From JAWKWH01 sp965204295 (lineage in GTDB: Bacteria > Pseudomonadota > Alphaproteobacteria > Rhizobiales > Rhizobiaceae): 64,000 nt of DNA. Shown one piece after another: positions 8,227-17,616 of this stretch. The DNA lies in assembly GCA_965204295.1 (NCBI GenBank), contig OZ241973.1:124001-188000 (forward strand). Reading direction: 5' to 3'. Position 1 is the first letter of the stretch. Each line of letters opens with the position of its first letter. The notes beneath the pieces were generated by a model. That model was not told the origin of the DNA. It was given only the letters and a program-made list of their open reading frames with translations, and searched no databases. The position numbers and the translations under genes are program-made.

Positions 8227-10011
8227 ATGACCGACGGCGCGCGCTTTTTTCTCGATGTCCGCAATTCGGCGAAGGGCATGGCCTGGCGTCAGCGGCTTGA
8301 GCCGCGTCAGGAAAACGCCGCGCTTGCGATGGCGCAAAGACATGGCGTCCCGGACCTGATCGCCCGTGTTCTTTCGGCCCGAGGCGTATTGCCGGACGAG
8401 GCCGGGCGGTTCCTGAATCCGACAATCCGCGATCTGCTGCCGGACCCTTCGACGTTGACGGACATGGATGCCGCGGCGGGCAGGATCGCGGACGCGGCGC
8501 GAAACCGCGAAAGGGTCGCGATCTTTGGCGATTACGATGTCGACGGCGCGGTGTCCTCGGCGCTTTTGAAGCGCTTTCTCGACCATTTCGGCATTCAGGC
8601 CGAGATCTACATTCCCGACCGGATATTCGAGGGATACGGCCCCAATCCCGAAGCGATGCGCGATCTCGCGACACGCGCGGACCTGATCGTGACCGTGGAT
8701 TGCGGGACGGCGAGCGCGGATTCGGTCGAGGCGGCGCTGGAAGCCGGCGCGGATGTCGTAGTGCTGGACCATCATCAGGCGGGCAAGGGATTTCCCGCGG
8801 GCATTCCTGTCGTCAATCCCAATCGCGATGACGATATGTCCGGTCAGGGTCATTTGTGCGCGGCGGGCGTCGTGTTTCTGGCGCTTGTCCGTGTCTCTTC
8901 GATCTTGAGAAGTTCGATGCCGACCCTTCCGGACCTGCTGTCGATGCTTGATCTGGTCGCCCTGGCGACGGTCTGCGACGTCGTTCCGCTTACCGGGGTC
9001 AATCGCGCCTTCGTAAAGCGGGGGCTGATCGTCGCCAGGGCGCAGAAAAATCCCGGTCTCGCCGCACTTGCCGCCGCCGCCAAAATTGGCGAGCCGCTCG
9101 CGCCGTTTCACCTCGGATTCGCCATCGGGCCGCGCATCAACGCCGGCGGCCGCATTGGCGACGCCGCGCTCGGCGGGCGGCTTCTGACGACCGACGATCC
9201 GGTCGAAGCCGGAGAGATCGCCGCAAAACTGGATTTGCTCAACGCCAAGCGCCGGGCCATGGAAAAGGAGATGCTGGCCGACGCCATGGCGCAGGCCGAC
9301 GCGGAACTGGCGCGCGGCGACGGACCGGCGGTGCTCATCGCCGAAAGCGAAGACTGGCATCCGGGTGTGGTCGGTATTTTGGCGTCGCGGCTGAAAGACA
9401 ATATCCGCCGCCCGGCTTTCGCGATTGCATTCAACAAAAACGGTATCGGCGCCGGTTCGGGACGATCGATTTCCGGCATCGATCTGGGAAGATTGGTGCG
9501 AGGCGCCGCCGAGGCCGGTCTGATCACCAGGGGGGGCGGCCATGCCATGGCGGCCGGAATCACGGTCGAACGCCGCCGTCTTGGCGAACTCAGGGCCTAT
9601 TTTGAGGAACAAGCCAGCACGGCCGTGGCCGTGGCCCGCCGCGGCGAAGTCCTGAAGATCGATGGTGCGTTGTCCGCCGGCGGCGCCACGCTGGAACTGA
9701 TCGAATTGCTCGAAAAAGCCGGACCTTACGGGGCGGGGCATCCGCAACCCCTGTTTGCCTTACCGCACCACCGGATCGACGATGTGCGCATCGTCGGCGC
9801 CGGCCATTTGCGCATTGCGCTTCGTTCCGGCGCGGGCGGACGCCTTGAGGCCATGGCGTTCCGCGCCGTCGATACGGATCTTGGCCGGATGCTTGGCGAA
9901 AATCGCGGCTCTTCGGTCCACGTCGCCGGCACGCTTGGAGCCAACACATGGAACGGCCGGACCAGGCCGCAGTTGCGGGTCGTCGATGCGGCGGCGCCGG
10001 AGGCGTTGTGA
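8227..10011 (+). CDS. recJ: single-stranded-DNA-specific exonuclease RecJ
   Basis: RecJ degrades single-stranded DNA 5' to 3' in recombination and mismatch repair. The DHH-phosphoesterase motifs are visible: FGDYDVDGAVSS, TVDCGTAS and VLDHHQAG in the first third, then GPRINAGGR. The DHHA1 stretch GSGRSISGIDL and a C-terminal OB-fold region follow. About 594 aa fits the family. The ATG at 8227 is preferred; an in-frame TTG at 8200 would overlap the glpX stop by 4 nt and is the alternative. The product ends normally and is followed by a decayed IS630. Confidence 0.95.
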   Translation: MTDGARFFLDVRNSAKGMAWRQRLEPRQENAALAMAQRHGVPDLIARVLSARGVLPDEAGRFLNPTIRDLLPDPSTLTDMDAAAGRIADAARNRERVAIFGDYDVDGAVSSALLKRFLDHFGIQAEIYIPDRIFEGYGPNPEAMRDLATRADLIVTVDCGTASADSVEAALEAGADVVVLDHHQAGKGFPAGIPVVNPNRDDDMSGQGHLCAAGVVFLALVRVSSILRSSMPTLPDLLSMLDLVALATVCDVVPLTGVNRAFVKRGLIVARAQKNPGLAALAAAAKIGEPLAPFHLGFAIGPRINAGGRIGDAALGGRLLTTDDPVEAGEIAAKLDLLNAKRRAMEKEMLADAMAQADAELARGDGPAVLIAESEDWHPGVVGILASRLKDNIRRPAFAIAFNKNGIGAGSGRSISGIDLGRLVRGAAEAGLITRGGGHAMAAGITVERRRLGELRAYFEEQASTAVAVARRGEVLKIDGALSAGGATLELIELLEKAGPYGAGHPQPLFALPHHRIDDVRIVGAGHLRIALRSGAGGRLEAMAFRAVDTDLGRMLGENRGSSVHVAGTLGANTWNGRTRPQLRVVDAAAPEAL

Positions 10012-10225
10012 ACGATTTTTCGGCGAAATGACGACTTTAGGCGGGCGGAGTACAACCGAACTTCAATATGGCGCTTCCATCTTTTTCGGATTTATCAATA
10101 CGAGGCGATCTACGGACATGCCCGCGGGTGACTTTGTCATACCACCGGCCAATGGGCCTGACGCCTTTGTGGATTTTCATATGGTGCAGGTTCCGGTTCA
10201 CTTTCATCGAAGGATGGAGGTTTTG

Positions 10226-11211
10226 ATGACGGTTGCGATCACGCGGACGGATTTGACGTCGAGGGAACTCCATGCTGCCGGCTCCCGGAGCCATGATGCC
10301 AGGGCCGCGCGGCGTATGGTGGCGGTCGCATTGGTTCCGGAGAGCCCCGACCGCAAGTCGGCAGCCTCAAGACGCGGGATGGACTGCCGGCCGCTACGGG
10401 ATTGGCTCCATCGCTACAATGAGGAAGGGCTTGCCGGGCGCCGGGGCGTGACCCACTCCTCGACGCGGCGCGGGAGGCCGCGCGCGTCCGCGCAGGCCCC
10501 GGTCCGGAAACGCACGGTGTTGTCGGCTGGCGGCGTGTCGGTCTGCAACGCGAGGTCGAAAGGCGCTTGGGTGTGACGATGCAGGAACGCACGGCAGGCA
10601 GGCAGTTTGCCGCGCTTGGGTTTCGGCACCTTTCGGTGCGCCCGCACGAAATCCGACCCGCAGGCCCGGGAGGCGTTTGAAAGCTTTGCCGCCAAGGTAC
10701 AGGCCGACCTGCCCGATGCGGTGCGCGGCAAGAAAATCGAGGTGTGGCGCCGGCACAAAGCGCGTGTCGGACGGCAGGGCGCCGCGCGATACCGGATGCG
10801 AATGGACCCGCATCTTTGGCGCCCGCCGTCTGTCCCGAACGCGCCGAGACCGCCGCGCCGGTCAAGCCATACGCAAACACCGCAGCCATGACCGCGCCGA
10901 AATCTCGAAGACCGTCGCTGAAAGGCGCCCACGCCATCCTGGCGCCGGACGGGGCGGGCCGGCACGGCGCAAGAGCGCTGCGCGTTCCCGATAACATCAC
11001 GCTCCTGCCGCTGCCGCCCCACGCTTCACAGATCAACCCTGTCGAAAACGTCCGGGCCTGCCTGCGCGCTAACAAGACCGCCATCTCCGTCTTCAACTCA
11101 TACCACGATATCGTCGACCGCCGCTGCAAAGCCTGGAACGTCTTCGCCAACAATCCCGCCACCGTTCGTTCAATCACAACACGCGATTATGCAAATAGGA
11201 TCAACATCTAG
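10226..11211 (+). pseudogene. IS630-family transposase, frameshifted
   Basis: The start reads as an IS630-type N-terminus (MTVAITRTDLTSREL, then DWLHRYNEEGLAGR). The C-terminal catalytic part follows in other frames (LLPLPPHASQINPVENV, FNSYHDIVD, ATVRSITTRDYA). At least two frame changes separate these blocks, and much of the DDE core has diverged, so the element should be immobile. The 10012-10225 stretch between recJ and this start holds no gene I recognise. Confidence 0.85.
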
Positions 11212-11614
11212 GGACGGTGGTGGTATGAGTCATCACCCGGAAGAAAGCGTCTCTGTGTCTGATCTTCAAGACGCGGCGGACGCGCTCACACGTTTTCTCC
11301 GCACCGTGGAGTGACCGCGCCGATTCGGCGGCCAGTACCCGGCCATCAGTTCGCCATCCTCGGCTGCGAGGCAGGTCACGGTCCAGCAGAACTCGGCCCT
11401 GTTGGCGGCGTTCGTGTTGTGCCTGGGCGTATCGTCCGTGACGGCGGAACAGAAATTCATTGTACAATCCCAACCCAAACCGTCAAGAGGCCTTTTCGTC
11501 GTCGGGACGGCGCGGCGGCTCGCCCTTCATGAAGGCGCCCTGACCGCCACCGACCATGCCAAGCCTGACAGGCTCAATCGAATTCGGGATTTCCCTGTCC
11601 GAAGCTATTGCGCC
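11212..11614. other. gene-poor interval after IS630 remnant
   Basis: Only short frames are present: a 29-aa plus-strand frame at 11225-11314 and overlapping minus-strand frames of up to 90 aa. None matches a family I know. The stretch is probably decayed DNA between the dead IS and the sugar operon. Confidence 0.4.
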
Positions 11615-12676
11615 CTAGCCGGAAATGCCGAGCATATCGCGCAATCGACCGCGAGCCGCCGCACCGCCGGCAAAATCATCGAATGCCTTGTCGGTTACCC
11701 GGATAATATGGTCGGCGATGAAACACGCTCCTTCCGCCGCACCGTCTTCCGGATTTTTCAGGCAACACTCCCATTCGAGCACCGCCCAGCGGTCGTAACC
11801 ATACCCGGCGAGCCTGGAAAAGACGGAAACGAAATCGACCTGTCCGTCACCGAGAGAACGGAATCGTCCGGCCCGTTTCAGCCAGGGCTGATATCCGGAA
11901 TAGACCCCCTGCCTGCCATCCGGATTGAACTCCGCGTCCTTGACGTGAAACGCCGCGATGCGCTCGTGATAAATGTCGATGAATGCGAGATAATCCAACT
12001 GCTGCAACACAAAATGAGACGGGTCGTAGTTGATCGCGCAGCGCGGATGGCCGCCGACCCGATCAAGCAGCATTTCAAATGTCACGCCATCGAAGACGTC
12101 TTCGCCGGGATGCAGTTCGAACGCAACATCGACGCCGGCGTCATCGAACGCATCAAGGATCGGACGCCAGCGCCTCGCCAGTTCATCGAATGCCTCTTCG
12201 ACAAGTCCGTCAGGTCTTTGCGGCCAAGGATAGACATAGGGAAAGGCGAGAGAGCCGGTAAACGACGCCGTCGCCTTCAGCCCGAGATTCCGCGACGCAA
12301 TCGCGGCCAGCTTCAATCGCCCCACGGCCCATTGCCGCCGTTCCGCCGGGCTGCCGTGAAGTTCTTCCGGAGCGAATGCATCGCATTGCGGATCATACGC
12401 GGGATGCACCGCCACGAGATGGCCCAGCAGGTGGGTGGAAAGTTCGGTGATTTCGACGCCGGCGTCCCTGCAGACACCGGTGATTTCGTCGCAATAGTCC
12501 CTTGATCGCGCGGCTTTCTCCACATCGAACAACCGCTCATCGGATGCGGGAACCTGAATACCCTTGTAACCGTGCGACGCCGCCCAGTTCGCTATGGCGG
12601 ACAGGCTGTTGAACGGATATTCATCGCCCGCGAACTGCGCCAGAAATATCGCCGGACCCTTGATGTCTGCCGGCAT
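11615..12676 (-). CDS. sugar phosphate isomerase/epimerase (xylose-isomerase-like TIM barrel)
   Basis: This ~353-aa protein is of the AP endonuclease 2/IolE-like TIM-barrel group. FELHPGEDVFDG and INYDPSHF supply the usual metal-binding Glu and Asp/His, followed by FHVKDAEF and the late Glu in VLEWECCL. These enzymes isomerise or epimerise sugars or keto-sugars. The ATG at 12676 is preceded by GGAGGGG, which rules out the longer frame. It is the last gene of a leftward operon encoding a sugar ABC transporter, a Gfo/Idh/MocA dehydrogenase and a second, shorter isomerase, so it probably acts on the imported sugar. The substrate is unknown. Confidence 0.88.
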   Translation of the reverse strand: MPADIKGPAIFLAQFAGDEYPFNSLSAIANWAASHGYKGIQVPASDERLFDVEKAARSRDYCDEITGVCRDAGVEITELSTHLLGHLVAVHPAYDPQCDAFAPEELHGSPAERRQWAVGRLKLAAIASRNLGLKATASFTGSLAFPYVYPWPQRPDGLVEEAFDELARRWRPILDAFDDAGVDVAFELHPGEDVFDGVTFEMLLDRVGGHPRCAINYDPSHFVLQQLDYLAFIDIYHERIAAFHVKDAEFNPDGRQGVYSGYQPWLKRAGRFRSLGDGQVDFVSVFSRLAGYGYDRWAVLEWECCLKNPEDGAAEGACFIADHIIRVTDKAFDDFAGGAAARGRLRDMLGISG

Positions 12677-12717
12677 CGGTCCCCTCCCCCGATCATCGTG
12701 CGCGGTATATTCCGGGT

Positions 12718-13890
12718 TCATGCGACATTCGCGCCCTTGAACGCGCCTTCCGGCGCCGCCGCCAGCATATCTTTCGCTTCTTCAACGCCAAAGGCCGCCG
12801 GACGCTCGCAAGTCGTCCGCAACGAAATGAAACGACCGTCGCGGCCCGACGCCAGTATCGAGACCATGATGTCGACGACATGCAATGCCAGATCACCGGA
12901 ACACCGGTGCGGTCGGTTCTCCATGATGGCGACCGCCATATCGGCCAGGCCGGCCGTTCTGTAATTGGCCATCGCGCCGGAGGAATGTTCCTGATTGGGT
13001 CGCAGGAAGGGATGATTCCAATCCGGCAGCGCCGCCGGCACCCCCGAACCCGACATACATTCAATATCCCCGCCAAAGAAATTGGGATCGGGGAGATAAA
13101 GAGAGCCGGTTTCGCCATAGAGTTCCATATGGGAATGGCGGTTGTTCCAGACGTCCCAGCTGGCGCCAAGCGTAACGACCGCGCCGCCGGCAAACTCGAT
13201 AATCGCGTGAATTGTCGTCGGCGTCTCGACGGGAATCCGTTCTCCGACGCGCGGCCGCGAACTGATTACCCGTTCGGCGGCGGGAGTGGCGGAAACGGCG
13301 GCGACCCGTTTTGCGGGACCGATCAGCTGGACCAGATTGGTGAGGTAATAGGGTCCGAGATCGAGCACCGGACCGGCGCCGGGCTTGAAAAAGAAATCCG
13401 GATTGGGATGCCAGTGTTCCATGCCGTGGTTCAGCACGTGGCACGTTCCGCTCGTTATACGCCCGACAGCACCCGTATCGACCAGATGACGCGCCAGTTG
13501 ATGAGAACCGCCGAGAAAAGTGTCCGGCGCCGAACCGACGCGCCTGTTTTTCCCCCGGGCCAGCGCGGCCAGCCGCGCGCCGTCTTCCATCGACAGCGCG
13601 AACGGTTTTTCGGAATAGACGTGCCTGCCGGATTCAAGCGCCCTTGCCGAGATCTCGAAATGCGCCGCGGGAACGGTCAGATTGACGACAATGTCGATGC
13701 CGCCTGATCCCAGCATTCCGTCGACGGTGACGGCCCTGACACCGAACTCGTCTGCCCGCGCTCTCGCGGCATCGTCGTCGATGTCGGCGCAGGCGACAAT
13801 CTCGATGCCCCGGAACAACGGCGCCAGACGCAGATAGGTGGTGGAAATGCTGCCGCAACCGACAATGCCGACCCGTAGCCTGTCAGACAT
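12718..13890 (-). CDS. Gfo/Idh/MocA family NAD(P)-dependent oxidoreductase
   Basis: The ~390-aa protein begins with the Rossmann motif VGIVGCGSIS and carries the family signature YSEKPFAL near residue 95, with the Lys-Pro that contacts cofactor and substrate. A long C-terminal alpha/beta domain follows. Such enzymes oxidise sugar or inositol hydroxyls, often to 3-keto sugars, and pair with TIM-barrel isomerases as they do here on both sides. The start at 13890 lies just inside the end of the upstream isomerase gene (8-bp overlap), supporting translational coupling. Confidence 0.9.
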   Translation of the reverse strand: MSDRLRVGIVGCGSISTTYLRLAPLFRGIEIVACADIDDDAARARADEFGVRAVTVDGMLGSGGIDIVVNLTVPAAHFEISARALESGRHVYSEKPFALSMEDGARLAALARGKNRRVGSAPDTFLGGSHQLARHLVDTGAVGRITSGTCHVLNHGMEHWHPNPDFFFKPGAGPVLDLGPYYLTNLVQLIGPAKRVAAVSATPAAERVISSRPRVGERIPVETPTTIHAIIEFAGGAVVTLGASWDVWNNRHSHMELYGETGSLYLPDPNFFGGDIECMSGSGVPAALPDWNHPFLRPNQEHSSGAMANYRTAGLADMAVAIMENRPHRCSGDLALHVVDIMVSILASGRDGRFISLRTTCERPAAFGVEEAKDMLAAAPEGAFKGANVA

Positions 13891-14647
13891 CGGCCGGCTC
13901 CATAAACTGGCGCATAGCCTCGATCGATCGGCCGGCAAAGCGGTCCGGATCGCCGGGATTATCGTGTTCCACGATGAAAAGCCCGCAATTCGACCGCGAT
14001 CGCAGGGCATCGATCAATTGTTTCCACCGCATCGTGCCGTGTCCGACATCCGCCCAGCCGTCTTCGTCCATGCAATCTCCAGCGGCGGCGATGTCCTTTA
14101 CATGGACCGCCGTTATCCGGTCGCCATATCGTTCGATCCAGGCGAGCGGGTCTTCGCCGCCACGGACGATCCAGGCAAGATCAGCTTCCCATTCGATCGC
14201 GGGCGCCTCTTCGAGCAGGATTTGCATCGGAACCCGGCCATCGGAAGTCTTGCGAAACTCGAAGTCATGATTGTGCCAGGCAAATGTGCGGCCACTTGCC
14301 GCGACCGCTTTCCCGATCGCCGCAAGCCGGCCGGCCACGTCGCGCCAGCCCGCCGGCGACGCCGGGCGATCATCCGGCGACAGGAAGGGGCAGACGATCT
14401 TCGCAATGCCGAGCGCATTGGCGACGGCCTTGACCTTCCCGAATTCGTTCTCAAGCGAACCGATGTCGAAATGCCCGGACGGCATGATCAAACCACGCGC
14501 ATCCATAACGGCGCGAACGGCGCCGGGATCATCGTAAACCCCGCCAAATCCCTCGACCTGACGGTAACCGAGTTCCGCCAGCTTTTTCAAGACGCCCTCC
14601 CAGGGCCGGAAATTTCTGGCGCTGTATAACTGGAAAGAGAAATCCAT
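13883..14647 (-). CDS. sugar phosphate isomerase/epimerase, short form
   Basis: The 254-aa TIM barrel starts MDFSFQLYSAR and shows HNHDFEF, the WEADLAWIVRGG metal-site region, VHVKDIA and the late Glu in LFIVEHDNPGDP. This resembles the hydroxypyruvate-isomerase/IolE-like group. GGGGT lies upstream of the ATG at 14647. It sits between the ABC ATPase gene and the Gfo/Idh/MocA gene in the same operon. It is not a copy of the longer isomerase downstream: lengths and motifs differ. Confidence 0.88.
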   Translation of the reverse strand: MDFSFQLYSARNFRPWEGVLKKLAELGYRQVEGFGGVYDDPGAVRAVMDARGLIMPSGHFDIGSLENEFGKVKAVANALGIAKIVCPFLSPDDRPASPAGWRDVAGRLAAIGKAVAASGRTFAWHNHDFEFRKTSDGRVPMQILLEEAPAIEWEADLAWIVRGGEDPLAWIERYGDRITAVHVKDIAAAGDCMDEDGWADVGHGTMRWKQLIDALRSRSNCGLFIVEHDNPGDPDRFAGRSIEAMRQFMEPADV

Positions 14648-14669
14648 GTGATTTTTACCCCGCCGCCGA

Positions 14670-15755
14670 CTAAATCCGAAGTTCGCTCGAAGCGTCAAAA
14701 ATGGACGCACGTCGCGGGTCGAAGCCGATTGACACCTGTTCGCCCGCCGACAGTCCGCTTTGCCCATCGACGCGAAAACAGAAGTCGTGATCCGAAAGTT
14801 TCGACCAGACCAGCGTGTCGGACCCCATCGGTTCGAGAACGTCGATCGAGACTTCGGCGCTATAAGGCATGGATTTGGCGTCCTTGCCGGAAACGACGTC
14901 TTCGGGACGAATGCCGAACACCGCATCGCCCTGCTTCACATCCCCGTTGGCGAAGTCGTAGCGTTTCAAGGCGATCTCGGAGTTCGCGGTCCGGAATGAA
15001 GGCCCGCCTTCGTCGCTCAATTGCCCGTCGATAAAATTCATGCCGGGCGAACCGATGAATTCGGCGACGTATTTGTTGACCGGCCTGGCGTATATCCCGT
15101 GCGGCGTGTCAAGCTGATGGATTGAGCCGCCCTTCATGATCGCGATTCTATCCGCTAGCGTGAGCGCTTCGATCTGGTCGTGCGTCACATAGATCATCGT
15201 GTTCTTGAGGCGTTGGTGCAGCCGTTTGATTTCGACGCGAAGTTCAGCGCGAAGTTTGGCGTCGAGATTGGACAGCGGCTCGTCGAACAAGAATACGTCG
15301 ACATCGCGGACCAGTGCGCGCCCGATGGCGACACGCTGGCGTTGTCCGCCCGAGAGTTCGGCGGGTTTGCGTTTGAGCAGCGGCTCGATTTGCAATGTCG
15401 CCGCGGCATCGGCAATGCGTCTGGCGATTTCGTTCTTGCCCACACCGGCGTTCTTCAGACCGAAGGAGAGGTTTCCTTCAACCGTCATCTGCGGGTATAG
15501 CGCGTAGGACTGGAACACCATGCCGATTCCGCGGTCCTTTGGTTCGTCCCAAGTCACGTTGCGCCCGTTGATGAAGATCCGGCCATCGGATACATCCAGC
15601 AAACCTGCGATGCAGTTGAGCAGCGTCGATTTACCGCATCCGGATGCGCCGAGCAGAACCAGAAATTCCCCTTCGCCAATGTCCAGATTTAGGTTTTTCA
15701 ACACGCCGACATCGCCGAAATTGAGAACCAGGTCGCGGATTTTGATGCTGTTCAT
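14670..15755 (-). CDS. carbohydrate ABC transporter ATP-binding protein (MalK/UgpC type)
   Basis: The 361-aa ATPase energises the adjacent permeases. Walker A is GASGCGKST, followed by the Q-loop in MVFQSYALYPQ, the signature LSGGQRQRVA, Walker B VFLFDEPLSNLD and the switch THDQIEA. The C-terminal ~120 residues form the MOP/TOBE-like regulatory domain of MalK-type importers (FGIRPEDV). The ATG at 15755 lies 5 bp after the upstream permease stop. The same frame stays open far upstream but only as a shadow of the permeases. Confidence 0.95.
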   Translation of the reverse strand: MNSIKIRDLVLNFGDVGVLKNLNLDIGEGEFLVLLGASGCGKSTLLNCIAGLLDVSDGRIFINGRNVTWDEPKDRGIGMVFQSYALYPQMTVEGNLSFGLKNAGVGKNEIARRIADAAATLQIEPLLKRKPAELSGGQRQRVAIGRALVRDVDVFLFDEPLSNLDAKLRAELRVEIKRLHQRLKNTMIYVTHDQIEALTLADRIAIMKGGSIHQLDTPHGIYARPVNKYVAEFIGSPGMNFIDGQLSDEGGPSFRTANSEIALKRYDFANGDVKQGDAVFGIRPEDVVSGKDAKSMPYSAEVSIDVLEPMGSDTLVWSKLSDHDFCFRVDGQSGLSAGEQVSIGFDPRRASIFDASSELRI

Positions 15756-15760
15756 CGCGG

Positions 15761-16657
15761 TCACCCCTTTACAGCGCCGGCGGCAATGCCGCGGACAAAG
15801 TATTTGCCCGATATGAAGTAGATGATCAGCGGCACTGCTCCGGTCAGGATCGTCGCCGCCATGTTGACGTTGTATTCCTTGACGCCCTGCGTCGTGTTGA
15901 CGATGTTGTTGAGTTGTACCGTCATGGGAAAGTTTTGCGTGCCGGCGAAGACAACGCCGAACAGGAAGTCGTTCCAGATGCCGGTGACCTGCAGGATGAT
16001 CGCGACCACGAATATGGGCGTCGACATCGGCACCAGAATTTTCAGGAACACGCCCCAGAACCCGGCGCCATCGACCCGCGCCGCTTTGAACAATTCTTCG
16101 GGCAGGGACGCGAAATAATTGCGGAACAGCAGCGTCAGGATCGGCATGCCGAAAATCGTGTGAATGAAGATCACGCCCGTCAGCGAACCGAAGATACCCA
16201 GTTCGCGCGTGATGATCACCAGCGGATAGAGCATGACCTGATAGGGAATGAACGATCCAAATATCAGGATCGTGAAAAATACTTCCGATCCCTTGAACTT
16301 CCAGTTGGCGAGCGCGTAGCCGTTGGCCGACGCGATCAGGATCGACACGATGACGCTCGGCACGGTGATCCTGACCGAATTCCAGAAGCCGACCTTCAGC
16401 CCTTCGCAGTAGAGTCCCGTGCACGCCGTATCCCAGGCCTTGACCCAGGGTTCGAACGTCAATTCCACGGGCGGCGCGAAGATTTGCCCGAGCCTGATTT
16501 CGGGCAGTCCTTTCAGCGATGTCATCATCATTACGTAGAGCGGAAGCAGGTAATAGACCGCAGCCACGAACAGGATCGAATAGAGCATGATCCTGCGGGG
16601 ATCCATTATCCTGCGCGGCCTGGGTCCGCGCGGAGAGGCGTCGGCGGCAATGCTCAT
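15761..16657 (-). CDS. carbohydrate ABC transporter permease (MalG type)
   Basis: The 298-aa inner-membrane subunit has about six membrane segments and the EAA loop (ELFKAARVDGAGFWGVFLKI) that docks onto the ATPase. It is a MalG-like partner of the permease encoded just upstream; the start overlaps that gene by 4 nt (ATGA), showing coupling. Confidence 0.93.
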   Translation of the reverse strand: MSIAADASPRGPRPRRIMDPRRIMLYSILFVAAVYYLLPLYVMMMTSLKGLPEIRLGQIFAPPVELTFEPWVKAWDTACTGLYCEGLKVGFWNSVRITVPSVIVSILIASANGYALANWKFKGSEVFFTILIFGSFIPYQVMLYPLVIITRELGIFGSLTGVIFIHTIFGMPILTLLFRNYFASLPEELFKAARVDGAGFWGVFLKILVPMSTPIFVVAIILQVTGIWNDFLFGVVFAGTQNFPMTVQLNNIVNTTQGVKEYNVNMAATILTGAVPLIIYFISGKYFVRGIAAGAVKG

Positions 16658-17550
16658 CGCTTGCGCCTCCTGTCGCCATATTCGAGATAGATCCACGGGA
16701 TCAGAATGATCAGCACGGTGGTGAGCATGACCGTCGAGGCGGCGAGCGCCTGACCGACATTGGCGCGGGCGAACATGAAATCGTAGACATACTTCGCCGG
16801 AACCTCGGACGCGATGCCCGGACCGCCATTCGTCATGGCGACGACGAGATCGTACAGCTTCACGATACCCGCGGCGACGATGACCAGCGACGTGATCAGG
16901 ACGCCGCGCATCATCGGGATCACCACCAGCACGTAGGTTTTCCACCTTGGAATGCCGTCGACGCGCGCTGCTTTCCAGATATCTTCGTCGATACCGCGCA
17001 ATCCCGCGAGCATCAGTACCATGACAAATCCCGTCCCCTGCCAGAGCCCGGCGATGAGAAGCGCGAAAATCACGGTGTTGCGGTTTGAGATCAGATCGAA
17101 CGTGAAATTTTCAAATCCCAGCGAACGGACCGTCTCTTGCAGACCGAGACCCGGATTGAGAATCCACTGCCACACGACGCCGGTGACGATGAACGACAAT
17201 GCAAACGGATAGAGAAAGATGGTTCGGAACGTGTTCTCGAATCGGATCTTCTGGTCGATCAGCGCGGCAAGCACAAAACCGACGACAAAGGAAAAAAGGA
17301 GCGAGAACACGCCATAAATGGCGATGTTTTCGACCGCCTGCTCCCAGCGCGATGTACGGAACAACCTTTCATATTGCGCGAATCCGACAAACTCGTTGAC
17401 CGGCAGCGCTCGGGATGCGCTGAACGAGTAGATCACCGTCCACAACGAACATCCGACAAACACGACGAGCGTTGTCATGATCATCGGCGTGGCCGCGATC
17501 TTGGCGTTCAGATTGCGCATATACGGATTTGGCCGCCCGTCGGCAGACAT
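16654..17550 (-). CDS. carbohydrate ABC transporter permease (MalF type)
   Basis: This is a 298-aa polytopic inner-membrane subunit. Its EAA loop (DIWKAARVDGIPRWKTYVLV) is near residue 190. The first membrane helix follows a ~20-residue cytoplasmic N-terminus. GAGGAGG before the ATG at 17550 is a strong ribosome binding site. A stable hairpin separates it from the binding-protein gene upstream. Confidence 0.93.
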   Translation of the reverse strand: MSADGRPNPYMRNLNAKIAATPMIMTTLVVFVGCSLWTVIYSFSASRALPVNEFVGFAQYERLFRTSRWEQAVENIAIYGVFSLLFSFVVGFVLAALIDQKIRFENTFRTIFLYPFALSFIVTGVVWQWILNPGLGLQETVRSLGFENFTFDLISNRNTVIFALLIAGLWQGTGFVMVLMLAGLRGIDEDIWKAARVDGIPRWKTYVLVVIPMMRGVLITSLVIVAAGIVKLYDLVVAMTNGGPGIASEVPAKYVYDFMFARANVGQALAASTVMLTTVLIILIPWIYLEYGDRRRKR

Positions 17551-17577
17551 GAAATCCTCCTCGCGGTGAACTGTTCT

Positions 17578-17602
17578 CCGGCGGAGGACACGCCTCCGCC
17601 GG
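17578..17602 (-). promoter_or_regulatory. intercistronic hairpin between binding protein and permease genes
   Basis: A perfect 10-bp stem (CCGGCGGAGG with CCTCCGCCGG) has a 5-nt loop and no T-run. In ABC operons such stems between the binding-protein gene and its permeases usually protect the upstream message or attenuate readthrough, giving excess binding protein. That role is inferred from position. Confidence 0.6.
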
Positions 17603-17616
17603 GTCGGGTATGGCGC

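Noticed and set aside
5693..8674. A 993-codon open frame on the minus strand opposite hom and glpX
   Set aside because: It covers three well-supported genes on the other strand and its translation is Arg/His/Gly-rich with no domain, as expected for antisense of G+C-rich coding DNA.
8179..9747. A 522-codon minus-strand frame opposite recJ
   Set aside because: It is the antisense shadow of a clear RecJ.
14670..16679. A single 669-codon frame spanning the ABC ATPase and the permease region
   Set aside because: Only the part from 15755 down resembles a protein family. The upstream part is the permease gene read in the wrong frame, so it is not a fusion.
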